Below are positions 9,183 through 18,273 of a DNA stretch of 64,000 nucleotides, in pieces. The stretch is taken from assembly GCA_025354565.1 (NCBI GenBank), contig JANXMQ010000069.1, positions 1 to 64,000 of the forward strand, written 5' to 3'. The stretch comes from Akkermansiaceae bacterium (GTDB lineage: Bacteria > Verrucomicrobiota > Verrucomicrobiia > Verrucomicrobiales > Akkermansiaceae). The stretch's first letter is position 1, and each line of letters opens with the position of its first letter. Position numbers and translations under genes: made by a program. The notes under the pieces are model-generated. The model was not told the origin of the DNA. It worked only from the letters and a program-made list of their open reading frames with translations, and made no database searches.

Positions 9183-11297
9183 ATGAACCACAAGAAGTTA
9201 TTGGGAATCGGGTGTCTGCTCGCCGTCATGGCAAGCAGCGCATCTAACGTATTGGCCGCCAAGGCGAAATCGGCCGCCGAAACCATGCTCGCTGCAGAGG
9301 GTCAGAAGCTTGTTGCGAAGTATTCCGATGAGTTGAAGGCCTTGCAGACGGAGATCACCAGGTCCTTGCCGGTGGTTGCCGAGCAGAAGAAATCCGCCCT
9401 GCAAAAAGCCCGGGAAACGCTCAAGAAGGCGGAAGCTGCGGCAAATTCGACAAAGGAACCCATGGCCAAAGTGGGTGCGGCACAAGGGTTGGTGGAACAC
9501 GCCAAGGGCAAATGGATCGGTGGTGCCGATAAGGGGATTGCACAAGCGGAAGCCGCCTTGAAGAAGGCGACCACCGACGCTCAGCGTGAAGCTGCAAAGA
9601 AAGATTTGGCCAAGTGGCAGGCAAACAAGGAGGACGGAATTAAAGCCCTCAAGGAGCGTCAGGCAGACTTGGACAAAGCAAAAGCCGAGGCGGCCAAGGC
9701 AGGTCAGGCGAATCAAACCGCGCAAACGGCATTGGCCAAGGCGCGCACCGATGAGCAAACCGCCGCCAAAGCCATTCTGGCGGAAATCGAGCCCTTCTTG
9801 TCGAGTGACAAACTGGACGCAAAACTCGTCAAATGCACCGTGTTGGCCGAGGCGACGCCAAGGGGATTGGCGGAGTTCGCCCAGCAGGGAAGTGAACAAG
9901 AGGCGTTGGTAGAGAAGCTCCTGGCCGATGACAAGCTGATGAAAGAAATGCTCGAAGCCGGTGGCGCGAGTTCCGGCAAGTTTGGTAAGGCGATGCAAAT
10001 TTACGCGGAGATTTTACAGGCCAGTCCGAAGGCCAAGGAAGGGAACATGCAGCGTTTGGCTTTGGCCACCAGTCTGGAGCATGCCGTGCCAATCAAGCAG
10101 TCGAACGCCGCCGACCAGACCCATGCGCCGGCCATCGTGGATCCGGTCAAACGCTTCCTCCATTATGAAAAGGCCTATCTTGCCGGTGAGTTGGATCCGG
10201 CGTTCAAAAACTTTACAACGTGGGAATACCGGATGGCTGTGGACTGCGACGCGCCGGATGAGATTCTGGCGTGGGGGCGCGAGATGCTCCGGACCTACCG
10301 TCCTGACCATGTGACGAATCCGAACTACGGCTGGCGATATTCCATGGCGGTTAGAACCGAGGTCCCCTACGGTTCGCAATGCGTGAAGGATGATCTCCCG
10401 TCATTGCAAACCTATCAGAACATCCCCAAGGATGGCGGCGTGTGCGGTCGGCGCGCGTTTTTTGGTCGCTTTATCCTGCGGAGTTTCGGCATCCCGGTTT
10501 GGGGTGTCACGCAACACGCTCATGCCGCGTTGAGTCATTGGACGCCGAAGGGCTGGGTCATCAATCTCGGTGCCGGTTTCCAAGCCAGTTGGTGGGACAA
10601 GGATGATGCGCCCCGCAGCGGCACGGATTTCCTGCTGGAGTCCCAAGCAAGGGAAAATGCGAAGGATTACATGAAGGTGCTGCGGGCACAGTGGGTTAGC
10701 CGTATTCTTGGCGAGGAGGCCTACAATGATCGCAAGCAGGTTGCTGGCGGTTTTTGGAGCAGCACCAGCCATTATCTAACGGTTGCTCTGGCGGCCCACG
10801 CGGTTGAGCTTGGGCCGCTTGGCCAAGAGCTTGCCGAGGCCAATGAGCCGCAGGAAAAACAGAATACGGAGCAAGCGGCTGTCAATTCTGCGGACGAGAA
10901 GGTGGTTGTGGGCCGTGACGGTTCTATCGCCATCCCAGCCGTGGCACACAGCAAGTCAACGGGATCAGGCGCAGCCGTGAAGAGTTTCTCCGGCGGTATG
11001 CAGATGCATTGCGCCGGTGGTTTCAAAACTCAATATGTGTTTGATGCACCGGCAGCGGGCAAGTATGCGCTGACCGCACGGGTGGCGACTTTGCAAGAGG
11101 GGCAAAAATTCCTGTTCTCAGCGAATGATGGCAAATCGCCCGTCGAACTCGCGGTTCCCTACACGGTCGGCTTGTGGCAGCAATCCAAGCCAGTTGAAAT
11201 TCCCCTAACCAAGGGGCATAATATCCTCAACTTCGAACTCCTCCAAGGGAGCCGCGATGTAACGATCAAAGAATTCACCCTCACGCCGCTGAAGTAA
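9183..11297 (+). CDS. Exported coiled-coil protein with transglutaminase-like core and C-terminal carbohydrate-binding-like domain
   Basis: A 704-residue protein. A signal peptide ends around ASSASNVLA (residues 1-26). Residues about 30-240 are Ala/Lys/Glu-rich and predicted coiled coil. Residues about 330-520 resemble a transglutaminase-like cysteine-protease fold: GGVCGRRAFFGRF has the candidate nucleophile Cys after aromatic-rich preceding segments, and TQHAHAALSHW the candidate His, followed by a W-rich strand. The last ~150 residues (VGRDGSIAIPAVAHS to the end) look like a beta-sandwich carbohydrate-binding module (CBM6-like). It may modify or hydrolyse extracellular glycan or peptide material. 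The enzyme class is inferred from motif spacing only. Confidence 0.7.
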   Translation: MNHKKLLGIGCLLAVMASSASNVLAAKAKSAAETMLAAEGQKLVAKYSDELKALQTEITRSLPVVAEQKKSALQKARETLKKAEAAANSTKEPMAKVGAAQGLVEHAKGKWIGGADKGIAQAEAALKKATTDAQREAAKKDLAKWQANKEDGIKALKERQADLDKAKAEAAKAGQANQTAQTALAKARTDEQTAAKAILAEIEPFLSSDKLDAKLVKCTVLAEATPRGLAEFAQQGSEQEALVEKLLADDKLMKEMLEAGGASSGKFGKAMQIYAEILQASPKAKEGNMQRLALATSLEHAVPIKQSNAADQTHAPAIVDPVKRFLHYEKAYLAGELDPAFKNFTTWEYRMAVDCDAPDEILAWGREMLRTYRPDHVTNPNYGWRYSMAVRTEVPYGSQCVKDDLPSLQTYQNIPKDGGVCGRRAFFGRFILRSFGIPVWGVTQHAHAALSHWTPKGWVINLGAGFQASWWDKDDAPRSGTDFLLESQARENAKDYMKVLRAQWVSRILGEEAYNDRKQVAGGFWSSTSHYLTVALAAHAVELGPLGQELAEANEPQEKQNTEQAAVNSADEKVVVGRDGSIAIPAVAHSKSTGSGAAVKSFSGGMQMHCAGGFKTQYVFDAPAAGKYALTARVATLQEGQKFLFSANDGKSPVELAVPYTVGLWQQSKPVEIPLTKGHNILNFELLQGSRDVTIKEFTLTPLK

Positions 11298-11433
11298 GCT
11301 ATCTCCGCTTTCGCGCACCGAGCAAGGACGAGGGATTTTTTGAGAGTCGCGATGAGCTTCTTGTTGCCGAAGTGATTGGCCCAGATGAGATTAATCGTTG
11401 ATATCAGTGAACGAGAAGACCGAGATCAGCGGG

Positions 11434-12807
11434 TCATTTAGCGGCGGCTTTGAGTTCGTTGAAACGCTGGCGCATCTCTACCAAGCGGTCCTTTTGTGCG
11501 GGATCGGCGATGAGGTCGTTTTCCTCCAGCGGATCGGCGCGCAGATCGAAAAGCTGTTCCTGCTTGAAGTCCGGCCAGTAGAAGTATTTCCAATCCTTGC
11601 GGACTAATGCCTCTGAAGCGGGAATGAAGCTGACGTTTTGGATGATCGCGTGCTCTTCGAAATATTCAGTGCGCCATGCCGGCGGATTCTCTGCGAGATA
11701 GAGCGGCGCGATGTTCCTGCCTTGCATCTGCTCCGGCGCATTGATGCCCACTGCCACGAGAATGGTCGGGGCCAGATCCACGTTCAGCACGATGTCATCA
11801 TTCGTGGTTCCGCGTTTCGCCTTGGCCATGCGCGGATCCCATATAACGAGCGGCACCCGGATGCTTTCCTGATGCGGATACCATTTATCCGCTAGTCCGT
11901 GCTCGGCATGAAAATAGCCGTTGTCACCGGTGAAGATGACGAGTGTGTTGTCGAGCACGCCTTCTTTTTTCAATTCCTCCAGGATGCGTCCGCAGGTGTG
12001 ATCCACCTCTGTGCAAAGACGGTAATAGTTTTTCATCATCGTTTGAAATTTCTCCGGCGAATCAAAGCGCCAGTGCCAACGCTTGCGGCCCTCGTTCTCC
12101 TCATTGGCAATGAACGGCGGCAGGCGGTGGAACGATTCGTCTGTAGCGTTGACCGGGACCGGAATGGTGACGTCCTGATAGAGTGCCATGCTCGAGGGCT
12201 GTGGCAGGTATTGCAAGGGATTGGTGTCCTCGGCGTGCGGGGCGAAGAACGCGAGCGTCAGACAGAACGGTTTATCCGCTGGACGCGTGCGGAGAAATTC
12301 CAGCGAGTCATTTTCATTTTTTTGCGTCACATGAATATTTGTGCCGTCCGGCTGCTTGATCCAATGCGTGCCGGAGTATGCACGGCCAAAATCAAAGTTT
12401 TCCGAAGGGAATTTGCCATTGTGCCACTTGCCCACGTGGCCGACATAATAGCCGTTGGCGCGCAGCAGGCCGGGATAGGTTTCCGCCCATGGTGTCTTGA
12501 ACATATTGAAGGCCTCGTTGCCGTGCCGCGACATCCATTGGCCGGTGAAGAGCGAGGCTCGACTCACCCCGCAAATCGGCGTGGTAACATAGCCGCGCGT
12601 GAATCGCATGCCCTCGCTTGCCAGTCGGTCGATCGAGGGTGTCTGCACGATCGCATCACCCGCGACGTGCAGGGTGTCGAAGCGCCAGTCATCGGCTAGC
12701 AGGACCAGGATGTTGGGTCCGGCCTTGGATGGCGGCGGTGATTGGACGGCACCCGCCAGGCAGGTGATGGCAAATAGGAGGAATGGAGCGAAGATATGGA
12801 TTTTCAT
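11434..12807 (-). CDS. Exported sulfatase (formylglycine-dependent family)
   Basis: A 457-residue protein with a signal peptide (ends around TCLAGA). The N-terminal metal site is [13 protein letters not shown] (paired Asp) and the FGly motif region is [15 protein letters not shown] near residue 80, so the modified Cys is in CxVxR rather than the classical CxPxR; this variant is common in PVC sulfatases as I recall. [18 protein letters not shown] provides the second metal-binding Asp-Asn pair, and LPxEH-like segments follow. It acts in the periplasm on sulfated glycans and needs an anaerobic-type or FGE maturase, not present in this window. The adjacent divergent gene at 13091 encodes a likely glycan-processing partner. 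Confidence 0.92.
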   Translation of the reverse strand: MKIHIFAPFLLFAITCLAGAVQSPPPSKAGPNILVLLADDWRFDTLHVAGDAIVQTPSIDRLASEGMRFTRGYVTTPICGVSRASLFTGQWMSRHGNEAFNMFKTPWAETYPGLLRANGYYVGHVGKWHNGKFPSENFDFGRAYSGTHWIKQPDGTNIHVTQKNENDSLEFLRTRPADKPFCLTLAFFAPHAEDTNPLQYLPQPSSMALYQDVTIPVPVNATDESFHRLPPFIANEENEGRKRWHWRFDSPEKFQTMMKNYYRLCTEVDHTCGRILEELKKEGVLDNTLVIFTGDNGYFHAEHGLADKWYPHQESIRVPLVIWDPRMAKAKRGTTNDDIVLNVDLAPTILVAVGINAPEQMQGRNIAPLYLAENPPAWRTEYFEEHAIIQNVSFIPASEALVRKDWKYFYWPDFKQEQLFDLRADPLEENDLIADPAQKDRLVEMRQRFNELKAAAK

Positions 12808-12995
12808 GTTAGGAATGCAGAGAATGGATTTTGCGTTGTACGAAACACTTTCGTCCCGTCAGAAGTCACGGGGGATTTTTTATCCGTTAAGCCGTTAGGA
12901 TTTCATGGGCTGACTGGAAGACATTTGAAGATGAGGGGATCACTCTTGCAAGCTCCAAAGCTCGAAAGCATTCGCGCTGAAGCATCTGAATTTTC

Positions 12996-13033
12996 ACCGT
13001 AAATCCGCAAAGAACGCAAAAGGGAGCGCAAAG
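12996..13033. repeat. Short degenerate repeat built on the word CGCAAAG
   Basis: In the 283-bp spacer between the sulfatase and the next gene, the words CCGCAAAG, ACGCAAAAG and GCGCAAAG recur at 8-10 bp steps. The pattern resembles the heptamer-like repeats found in spacers of many cyanobacteria and PVC bacteria, and is related to the array at 45771. The rest of the spacer holds nothing that I recognise. Confidence 0.6.
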
Positions 13034-13090
13034 AAAATAGCTGTCCACAGGCGTCCTCCGCTGCCCACACTCCAGCACGAAAAAGGAATC

Positions 13091-15028
13091 ATGAATTCTG
13101 CCTTCATACCCGACCGCCGCCATTTCTGCAAAAGTCTGGTGCTCGGCTCCGCAGCGTTGTCAATGCCGGGCGATCTGTTCGGCAAATCGCTGGAGCTGGC
13201 AAAGTCGGACGACTCAGCCTTCGCCACACTCTTGCGCGGTTTGCTGCGTGAATGGGGCGATGCGATGCTCGCCTTGCAGATCAACCAAGCGGCCGATCCC
13301 AAGCAACACGGCGCACTGTCATGTCCGGCCTGCGGGTTCATCCATGGCCGCTGCATGGATGCGGTCTATCCGTTCCTGCACCTCGCGAAGACCACCGGTG
13401 ACGACCGTTATCTCAAGGCGGGAATCGCGGTGTTCGAGTGGTCCAAGAATGTTTCGCAGGTAAATGGCGCGTGGTCGGTCATTCCTGATCCGAAGTCGTG
13501 GAAGGGCATCACTGTTTATGGCGCGATTGCTTTGGCGGAAACACTGCACTGGCATGGCGACCTGCTAGAACCGGCGATGAAACAGCGTTGGTCTGAACGG
13601 CTGCGTCTGGCCGGGGATTACATCTACAAAAATTTCACGCTGGAATTTACTAACATCAATTACGGTGGCTCGGCGATCTACGCCTTGCACTTGATCGACC
13701 GCGTGTTGGACATCCCGGACTATGCCAAGCGTAGCCGCGAGCTCGCCAGTGGCATCAAAAACTATATCTCCCGGCCAAACGTTCTGCTATTCGGTGAAGG
13801 CCACGAAAAAGGAAAAAGCCCGCGCGGTCTGGAAGCGGTGGATCTCGGTTACAATGTGGAAGAAACCCTGAACGGCCTCACGCTCTATGCGCTCGAGGCG
13901 AAAGATGCGGAGTTGCTAGAGTTGATGAAAAAGTCCCTCGCCGGTCATCTCGAATTCATGTTGCCGGATGGCGCGTGGGATAACAGTTGGGGCACGCGCC
14001 AGGCCAAATGGACTTATTGGGGCAGTCGCACAACTGATGGTTGCCAGCCAGCCTATGCCTTCATGGCGAATTTCAACCCCGCCTTTGGTGCGGCGGCCTA
14101 TCAGAATACGCAACTTCTCAAATCCTGCACGCGCGGGCTGTTGCATGGTGGGCCGCATTACCTCAGCCACGGCGTGAAACCCTGCGTCCATCACACGTTC
14201 ACTCACGCCAAAGTTTTGGCCACCTTGCTGGATCACGGAACCATCGCCGCACAGGTGGATTCGACGGTGAAGTTGCCGCGTGCCACCGCCGACGGTGTGA
14301 AGGTATTCCCCGAAGTGGCCACTTGGCTCGCGGCGCGCGGCCCGTGGCGGGCCACGGTGACAGCCTACGATTGGCGCTATCGCAAAGACATCTATCAACC
14401 GACTGGCGGGGCGATTTCGATGCTCTGGCATCGCGACCTCGGACCCTTGCTGGCTGGCAGCATGCCGAAGTATGTGCTGGTTGAGGAAAACAACATGCAG
14501 CGCAATCCCGACCCGGAGGATCATCCGCTGACGCCGCGTGTCGAAGCCTGGGAAGGTGACCAATGGTTCACCAATATCCACGATCTGAAAGCTGACGTGG
14601 CGCACACCGACCAAGACGAAGTGATTCATTTTAAAATTGGCACGCAACTGTTGAGTGCGGACCAAACCGCGCCCGCCACCGGCGCGGTGAAAGCGATATT
14701 GGAATATCACTTCGATCGCGACACAGTGGTCATCCGCGCGACCACCAGTCACGCCAATCCCTCGGCGATCAAAACCGCACTCGTGATCCCGATCATTTCA
14801 CCCACCGGCGAAAAACTGAACTGGCTCAGCGACCGCAAATTGGAAATCAAAAAACTGCTGGGTACGCTTGTTGTCGAAGCCAACGTGCCGCTCAGACTCA
14901 AGCCCATGACCCGCGAGCGGACGTTCAATCTTGTGCCCGGCTTCGAGGCGTTGCCGATCGTGGCGGATTTTATGCCGGGCGAGGCCGCCGCTGTCGAATG
15001 TCGCTTGAGCATCATTCCATCTTTGTGA
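13091..15028 (+). CDS. Exported alpha/alpha-barrel protein, probably glycan-active (hypothetical)
   Basis: A 645-residue protein beginning with a twin-arginine-type signal (DRRHFCKSLVLGSAALS). The N-terminal half is helical with aromatic and polar patterning (VYPFLHLAK, WSVIPDPKSWKGI, YGGSAIYALHLIDRVLD, DGAWDNSWGTRQAKWTYW) reminiscent of alpha/alpha-toroid glycoside hydrolases and polysaccharide lyases. The C-terminal half (from about residue 400) is beta-rich (VTAYDWRYRKDIYQPTGGAISMLWHRDLGP), as in heparinase-II-like lyases. It contains CPACGFIHGRC, which could hold a metal. The divergent sulfatase supports a role in breakdown of sulfated polysaccharide. The specific activity cannot be assigned. 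Confidence 0.65.
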   Translation: MNSAFIPDRRHFCKSLVLGSAALSMPGDLFGKSLELAKSDDSAFATLLRGLLREWGDAMLALQINQAADPKQHGALSCPACGFIHGRCMDAVYPFLHLAKTTGDDRYLKAGIAVFEWSKNVSQVNGAWSVIPDPKSWKGITVYGAIALAETLHWHGDLLEPAMKQRWSERLRLAGDYIYKNFTLEFTNINYGGSAIYALHLIDRVLDIPDYAKRSRELASGIKNYISRPNVLLFGEGHEKGKSPRGLEAVDLGYNVEETLNGLTLYALEAKDAELLELMKKSLAGHLEFMLPDGAWDNSWGTRQAKWTYWGSRTTDGCQPAYAFMANFNPAFGAAAYQNTQLLKSCTRGLLHGGPHYLSHGVKPCVHHTFTHAKVLATLLDHGTIAAQVDSTVKLPRATADGVKVFPEVATWLAARGPWRATVTAYDWRYRKDIYQPTGGAISMLWHRDLGPLLAGSMPKYVLVEENNMQRNPDPEDHPLTPRVEAWEGDQWFTNIHDLKADVAHTDQDEVIHFKIGTQLLSADQTAPATGAVKAILEYHFDRDTVVIRATTSHANPSAIKTALVIPIISPTGEKLNWLSDRKLEIKKLLGTLVVEANVPLRLKPMTRERTFNLVPGFEALPIVADFMPGEAAAVECRLSIIPSL

Positions 15029-15226
15029 AATAAGGCACACTCATTTTAGCGCTGGGTATTGCCTTCTATAACAGAAGAGGTGTGGTGATCGACAGTGGCA
15101 CCATGACCGTGATTTTGAAGTGAGGCGCATCGATGATGGCCGTGCCGAATGATGACTTGGAGGGACTTGCGTATGATGGATGGATGACTCAAGGCCGATC
15201 CTCCATAAAAACTTGCCATTAGTCGG

Positions 15227-15241
15227 CTTTGTGTGGCAAAG
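15227..15241. promoter_or_regulatory. Operator-like palindrome CTTTG-N5-CAAAG, copy 1
   Basis: CTTTG TGTGG CAAAG ends 6 bases before the ATG at 15248 of the membrane protein gene. Two more copies with the same arm length and spacer lie at 16184 and 16242. Location over the translation start region argues for repression, most simply autoregulation by the winged-helix protein encoded second in the same operon. Confidence 0.65.
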
Positions 15242-15247
15242 CAAGGC

Positions 15248-15868
15248 ATGACGACGCAGGAGGAAGCGGCAGAACAATTGCGAATGATTCGCTCGGTGAT
15301 GGAACGGGCGACGATTTTCCGGGCCTTGTCCGGGGAAACGGCGTTGATCGGCGGGGCGGCGGCACTGGCGGCGGCGTGGCGCTCAGAGGGCCGACATAGC
15401 TGGGCGTGGGCGAGTTGGTGGCTGGGTGGATTGGTCATGGTGCTAGCATTCAATGTCTTTCAACTCCTGCGGATGCGGACAGCGCACCAGCGGCCATTCT
15501 GGAGTTCCGGCCTGCGCGTAGCTTTGCGGGGCGTGCTGCCATCAGTGATCGCTGGTGGTTTTCTGGGGCTACTGTTCGTCCGCAGTGGCGATGAACGGGC
15601 GGCGGCTTGCTTGTGGATTCTGCATTACGGCCTGGCCCTGTTGGCGATCCGAGAGTTCGCGCCAAGGTCGATGGTTTGGCTAGGCTGGGGCTTTGTCCTG
15701 TTCGGCATGGTTAGCCTGGCATCGGTCTCGTCGGTGATTCATGTCCCGCCAGCATGGATCGTGATGCTCAATGCCTCGCGACTGATGGCGGTTGCCTTCG
15801 GTGGCTTTCATTTGATTTATGGTGCGCTGATTGTCACGACTGGCAGGCGCGAGGAAGTTTCCAGATGA
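15248..15868 (+). CDS. Integral membrane protein, unknown function, paired with a winged-helix regulator
   Basis: About 206 residues from ATG 15248 (MTTQEEAAEQLRMIRSVMER). A GTG at 15233 is in frame but lies within the operator-like palindrome, so the ATG is preferred. After a short amphipathic N-terminus there are about five hydrophobic segments (ALIGGAAALAAAW, WWLGGLVMVLAFNVFQLL, VLPSVIAGGFLGLLFV, CLWILHYGLALLAI, WLGWGFVLFGMVSLASV, and one near the end). I do not recognise the family name. The stop overlaps the next start in an ATGA, so the two are translationally coupled. This gene order, membrane protein then regulator, suggests the membrane protein and regulator work together. Confidence 0.7.
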   Translation: MTTQEEAAEQLRMIRSVMERATIFRALSGETALIGGAAALAAAWRSEGRHSWAWASWWLGGLVMVLAFNVFQLLRMRTAHQRPFWSSGLRVALRGVLPSVIAGGFLGLLFVRSGDERAAACLWILHYGLALLAIREFAPRSMVWLGWGFVLFGMVSLASVSSVIHVPPAWIVMLNASRLMAVAFGGFHLIYGALIVTTGRREEVSR

Positions 15869-16164
15869 TCGATTTTTCCCAACTGGACCGGACGATTCAC
15901 GAGAAGGGGCGGCTGTCGATCATGACGCTGCTCACTTCGCGGGTCGAGCCGTGGGCATTCCAAGATCTGAAGTCGCAGTTGGAAATGTCCGACGGCAATC
16001 TCATCACCCATTTGAGGACACTGGAAAAAGCGGAGTTCATCGTCGGAGAGAAACTCACGGGCGATGGCCGGCCGCAGACCTTGTATGTCCTGACCGTCGC
16101 GGGACGCGCGGCGTTTGTGGCGTATCTTGGAGTGCTGGAACAAATTCTTGGACTCGGGAAATAA
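15865..16164 (+). CDS. Winged-helix (MarR/ArsR-like) transcriptional regulator
   Basis: A 99-residue protein consistent with a stand-alone winged helix-turn-helix domain (PF13601 type): helix MTLLTSRVEPWAFQDLKSQL, recognition helix MSDGNLITHLRTLEKAEFI, wing VGEKLTGDGRPQTLYVLTVAGRAAF. The start at 15865 overlaps the upstream stop (ATGA); the longer open frame to 15754 is a shadow of the membrane protein gene. Three CTTTG-N5-CAAAG palindromes in front of its operon and behind it are the best candidate binding sites. The regulated function is unknown. Confidence 0.85.
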   Translation: MIDFSQLDRTIHEKGRLSIMTLLTSRVEPWAFQDLKSQLEMSDGNLITHLRTLEKAEFIVGEKLTGDGRPQTLYVLTVAGRAAFVAYLGVLEQILGLGK

Positions 16165-16183
16165 TCTGCTTGCAAGCACTTAG

Positions 16184-16198
16184 CTTTGCGCTACAAAG
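16184..16198. promoter_or_regulatory. Operator-like palindrome CTTTG-N5-CAAAG, copy 2
   Basis: CTTTG CGCTA CAAAG begins 20 bases after the regulator stop codon and precedes the IspH-like gene. It matches copy 3 at 13 of 15 positions. Centre-to-centre distance from copy 3 is 58 bp. Confidence 0.65.
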
Positions 16199-16241
16199 TT
16201 CCCAGCCATGCAGAGACTTCACCCTACCCCGTGCCAAAATA

Positions 16242-16256
16242 CTTTGCACAACAAAG
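16242..16256. promoter_or_regulatory. Operator-like palindrome CTTTG-N5-CAAAG, copy 3
   Basis: CTTTG CACAA CAAAG, extended by one pair to ACTTTG/CAAAGT. It lies between two possible starts (16208 and 16286) of the IspH-like gene; an operator at this place favours the downstream start. Confidence 0.65.
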
Positions 16257-16285
16257 TTTTCGCTGATCTCAACGCCACCCGTTTC

Positions 16286-17140
16286 ATGCCGCCCGGCAAG
16301 CGGGGTGTGGAGTTGAGGGTTGCTGCGGCACTTGGAATGGATGAGGACACGCGAAAGGCGCTGGAGCGGCTGATTTTGTTAGGAAAATCGCGTAAAACCG
16401 GGGTGGCGGGTCGGTTCATGCCGGACGCCGGAGTGAGCGCCTTGTTAGCCTCGCAGGGGATCGCGGAAAACGTGGAGGCCGCCGATTTTTTCCGCTTCGG
16501 CGCGGTGGCGGTTCCCTACAGCGGTCTCCCCGTGCGGCAACGCCGGGACTGGGAGGAAACGGGGCACGTCACGGAGGATCTGACCTCGCCGCAAGTGCGG
16601 CGGGCGCAGGTGGCCTTGGGATTGTTAAAAATGGAAGGAGCGCAGGGGCTGGTGATCGGGCGGCATGAGGATGCTGAGAGTGTCGCTATTTCCGGTGGGA
16701 ATTCCGGTGTAAAAATCCTGCAAGACACCACGGACACGGCGCGCCTGTTATTTTCTCCGGCCTTCGGCGTGGTTTGCCAAACGACTCTCTCACCACGCCG
16801 GGTGTCGTGGTTGATCCAGCAATTGCGCCTGCGTTGGAAGGATGCGCGGGTGACGTTTCTGGATACGGTTTCGCCGGCGATGGCGGCCCGCGAGGAGGCA
16901 TTGGAACGCCTTCTAGTGGATTGCGACAGGGCGGTCATCGTCGGCGAAGCGGGAGAATCCTCCTGTGAGGCCATGCTGGAAACCGCGCTGCGCCGAGGCA
17001 AGCCAGCGGTGGTGGTGGCGCAGGCCGGGGAACTCGATCCAGCGGATTTCCGCCCGCATGAAAAGGTCGCACTCAGTGCCGGGGCCTTCGCCACGGATGA
17101 GGCGATCCGCGCGGTCGCGGCGCTGCTGGCGCGGAAATGA
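16286..17140 (+). CDS. IspH/LytB-fold protein lacking the iron-sulfur cysteines
   Basis: About 284 residues from ATG 16286 (310 if the in-frame ATG at 16208 is used). The central and C-terminal parts align by pattern with 4-hydroxy-3-methylbut-2-enyl diphosphate reductase: AVAVPYSGLPVRQR for the usual AHGV segment, GLVIGRHEDAE for the IGHxxHPE segment, CQTTLSPRRVSWLI for QTTLS, VGEAGESSCEAML for VGxxxSSN, and LSAGAFATDEAI for TAGASTPE. The cluster ligands are replaced: the family's TCP appears as TSPQV, and the CyATxNRQ region as FLDTVSPAMAARE. It is therefore probably not an active reductase. It follows the regulator and two palindromes, suggesting control by that regulator. Confidence 0.65.
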   Translation: MPPGKRGVELRVAAALGMDEDTRKALERLILLGKSRKTGVAGRFMPDAGVSALLASQGIAENVEAADFFRFGAVAVPYSGLPVRQRRDWEETGHVTEDLTSPQVRRAQVALGLLKMEGAQGLVIGRHEDAESVAISGGNSGVKILQDTTDTARLLFSPAFGVVCQTTLSPRRVSWLIQQLRLRWKDARVTFLDTVSPAMAAREEALERLLVDCDRAVIVGEAGESSCEAMLETALRRGKPAVVVAQAGELDPADFRPHEKVALSAGAFATDEAIRAVAALLARK

Positions 17141-17322
17141 TAGGGAAGATGAACTGGACTAAGGCGGGTTCCTTGCGCACTCCACAAGCGTGATCACCCA
17201 TGGCGCGAGGACGTAGAGAAATTTACTATCCCTTCTCGGTCAAAGGTGGCAAATTGACATTTAGGTGATACGACTGATCCGATTCGTCGTCATCTTACTA
17301 CATCCACCTGCCGCATTTGGAA

Positions 17323-18171
17323 TCAGGGTGCAGGCGATTTCAAAAGGCGGATCATTTCATGGGCAAGACGATTGCCGAGTGCGATCTGGCTGCCCGCATC
17401 AAAATGGGTTCCCTTGTCGATCGTCTTCAAGCCATTCGCATCGGCGAATCCCACATGGGCCACGGCACCGGCTGTGGCCTTTTGGTCGTTGATGATCCCG
17501 GTCCGCTTGCCGTTGTCAAAGACTTGGCCGATCACGAAGGGTAAATCCCTAACACCAAGATCGCTGCGGACCTTGGCGATCAACGCCGTTAGCGCTGCTT
17601 GATACTTGCCAGCAGGCATGGCGGCATCGCTTTCGCCCTGATGCCAGACCATACCGCGAATCTCACAGGTGTCCCCCTGACGCTTGACGAGTTCCTGCGT
17701 CTGGAGGACAAACTTGATGAAATTTTCATAGAGCTTGCCTGGTTCACCGGGATTCCAGTCATGCGCCAGACTGGTTCCACCTTCCGCGAATTTGACTAAC
17801 AGAAGATGTTTGCCCGGTAGCGCCTGCGCCATGGTCGGGCCGAAAGAAACCTCGGGGCCGAATGTCTTGGTTGGTAGGGCATTGGCATTTTTGTTTCCGG
17901 GCGTGCCACTGTAGCCCGGTTGCAGCGGCTTGAATCCCAGACTGGTGGTTAGCGGACGTTTGAGCCCGCCGGCGGAAAAATGGATGAGAATATCGGGATT
18001 GGATTTGGCGTATTTTTCGAGGTCACCCTTGAGGTCCGCGACCGATGCCCGGCCATCCATATTGGACTGTCCGGCCAGCAGAAACACATCGTAGTGCGCG
18101 GCGCGAACCGACGGTGAAAATCCAGCCGTAAAAAACGCCGCAACTCCCAAAAATATCCGGTAATTCATCAT
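17323..18171 (-). CDS. Exported sialate O-acetylesterase-like (SASA/CE6) protein
   Basis: A 282-residue protein with a signal peptide (ends near SVRA). The SGNH-type block I is FLLAGQSNMDGR (GQSNM, catalytic Ser near residue 36), the middle block is GMVWHQGESDA (WHQGESD), and a C-terminal GTHFDAGSQIALGNRLA supplies the catalytic His. This matches the sialate O-acetylesterase / carbohydrate esterase family 6 domain (DUF303). It removes acetyl groups from sugars in the periplasm. The gene stands alone and converges with the IspH-like gene; the 182-bp spacer between them holds no gene that I can support. Confidence 0.9.
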   Translation of the reverse strand: MMNYRIFLGVAAFFTAGFSPSVRAAHYDVFLLAGQSNMDGRASVADLKGDLEKYAKSNPDILIHFSAGGLKRPLTTSLGFKPLQPGYSGTPGNKNANALPTKTFGPEVSFGPTMAQALPGKHLLLVKFAEGGTSLAHDWNPGEPGKLYENFIKFVLQTQELVKRQGDTCEIRGMVWHQGESDAAMPAGKYQAALTALIAKVRSDLGVRDLPFVIGQVFDNGKRTGIINDQKATAGAVAHVGFADANGLKTIDKGTHFDAGSQIALGNRLAHEMIRLLKSPAP

Positions 18172-18273
18172 TTTATCTCTCTCCCTCCGAAGATGTTGTA
18201 ACGGGAAACTGAGGTCAACCGTTGTCAGTGCGCGCGGATGAATGGACTCATGGCGACCGATTTTGCCATCAGG

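Noticed and set aside
17141..17322. 22-codon frame at 17200 (MARGRREIYYPFS...) as a transposase remnant
   Set aside because: Too short and without a motif; the resemblance to the N-terminus of an insertion-sequence protein is not convincing.
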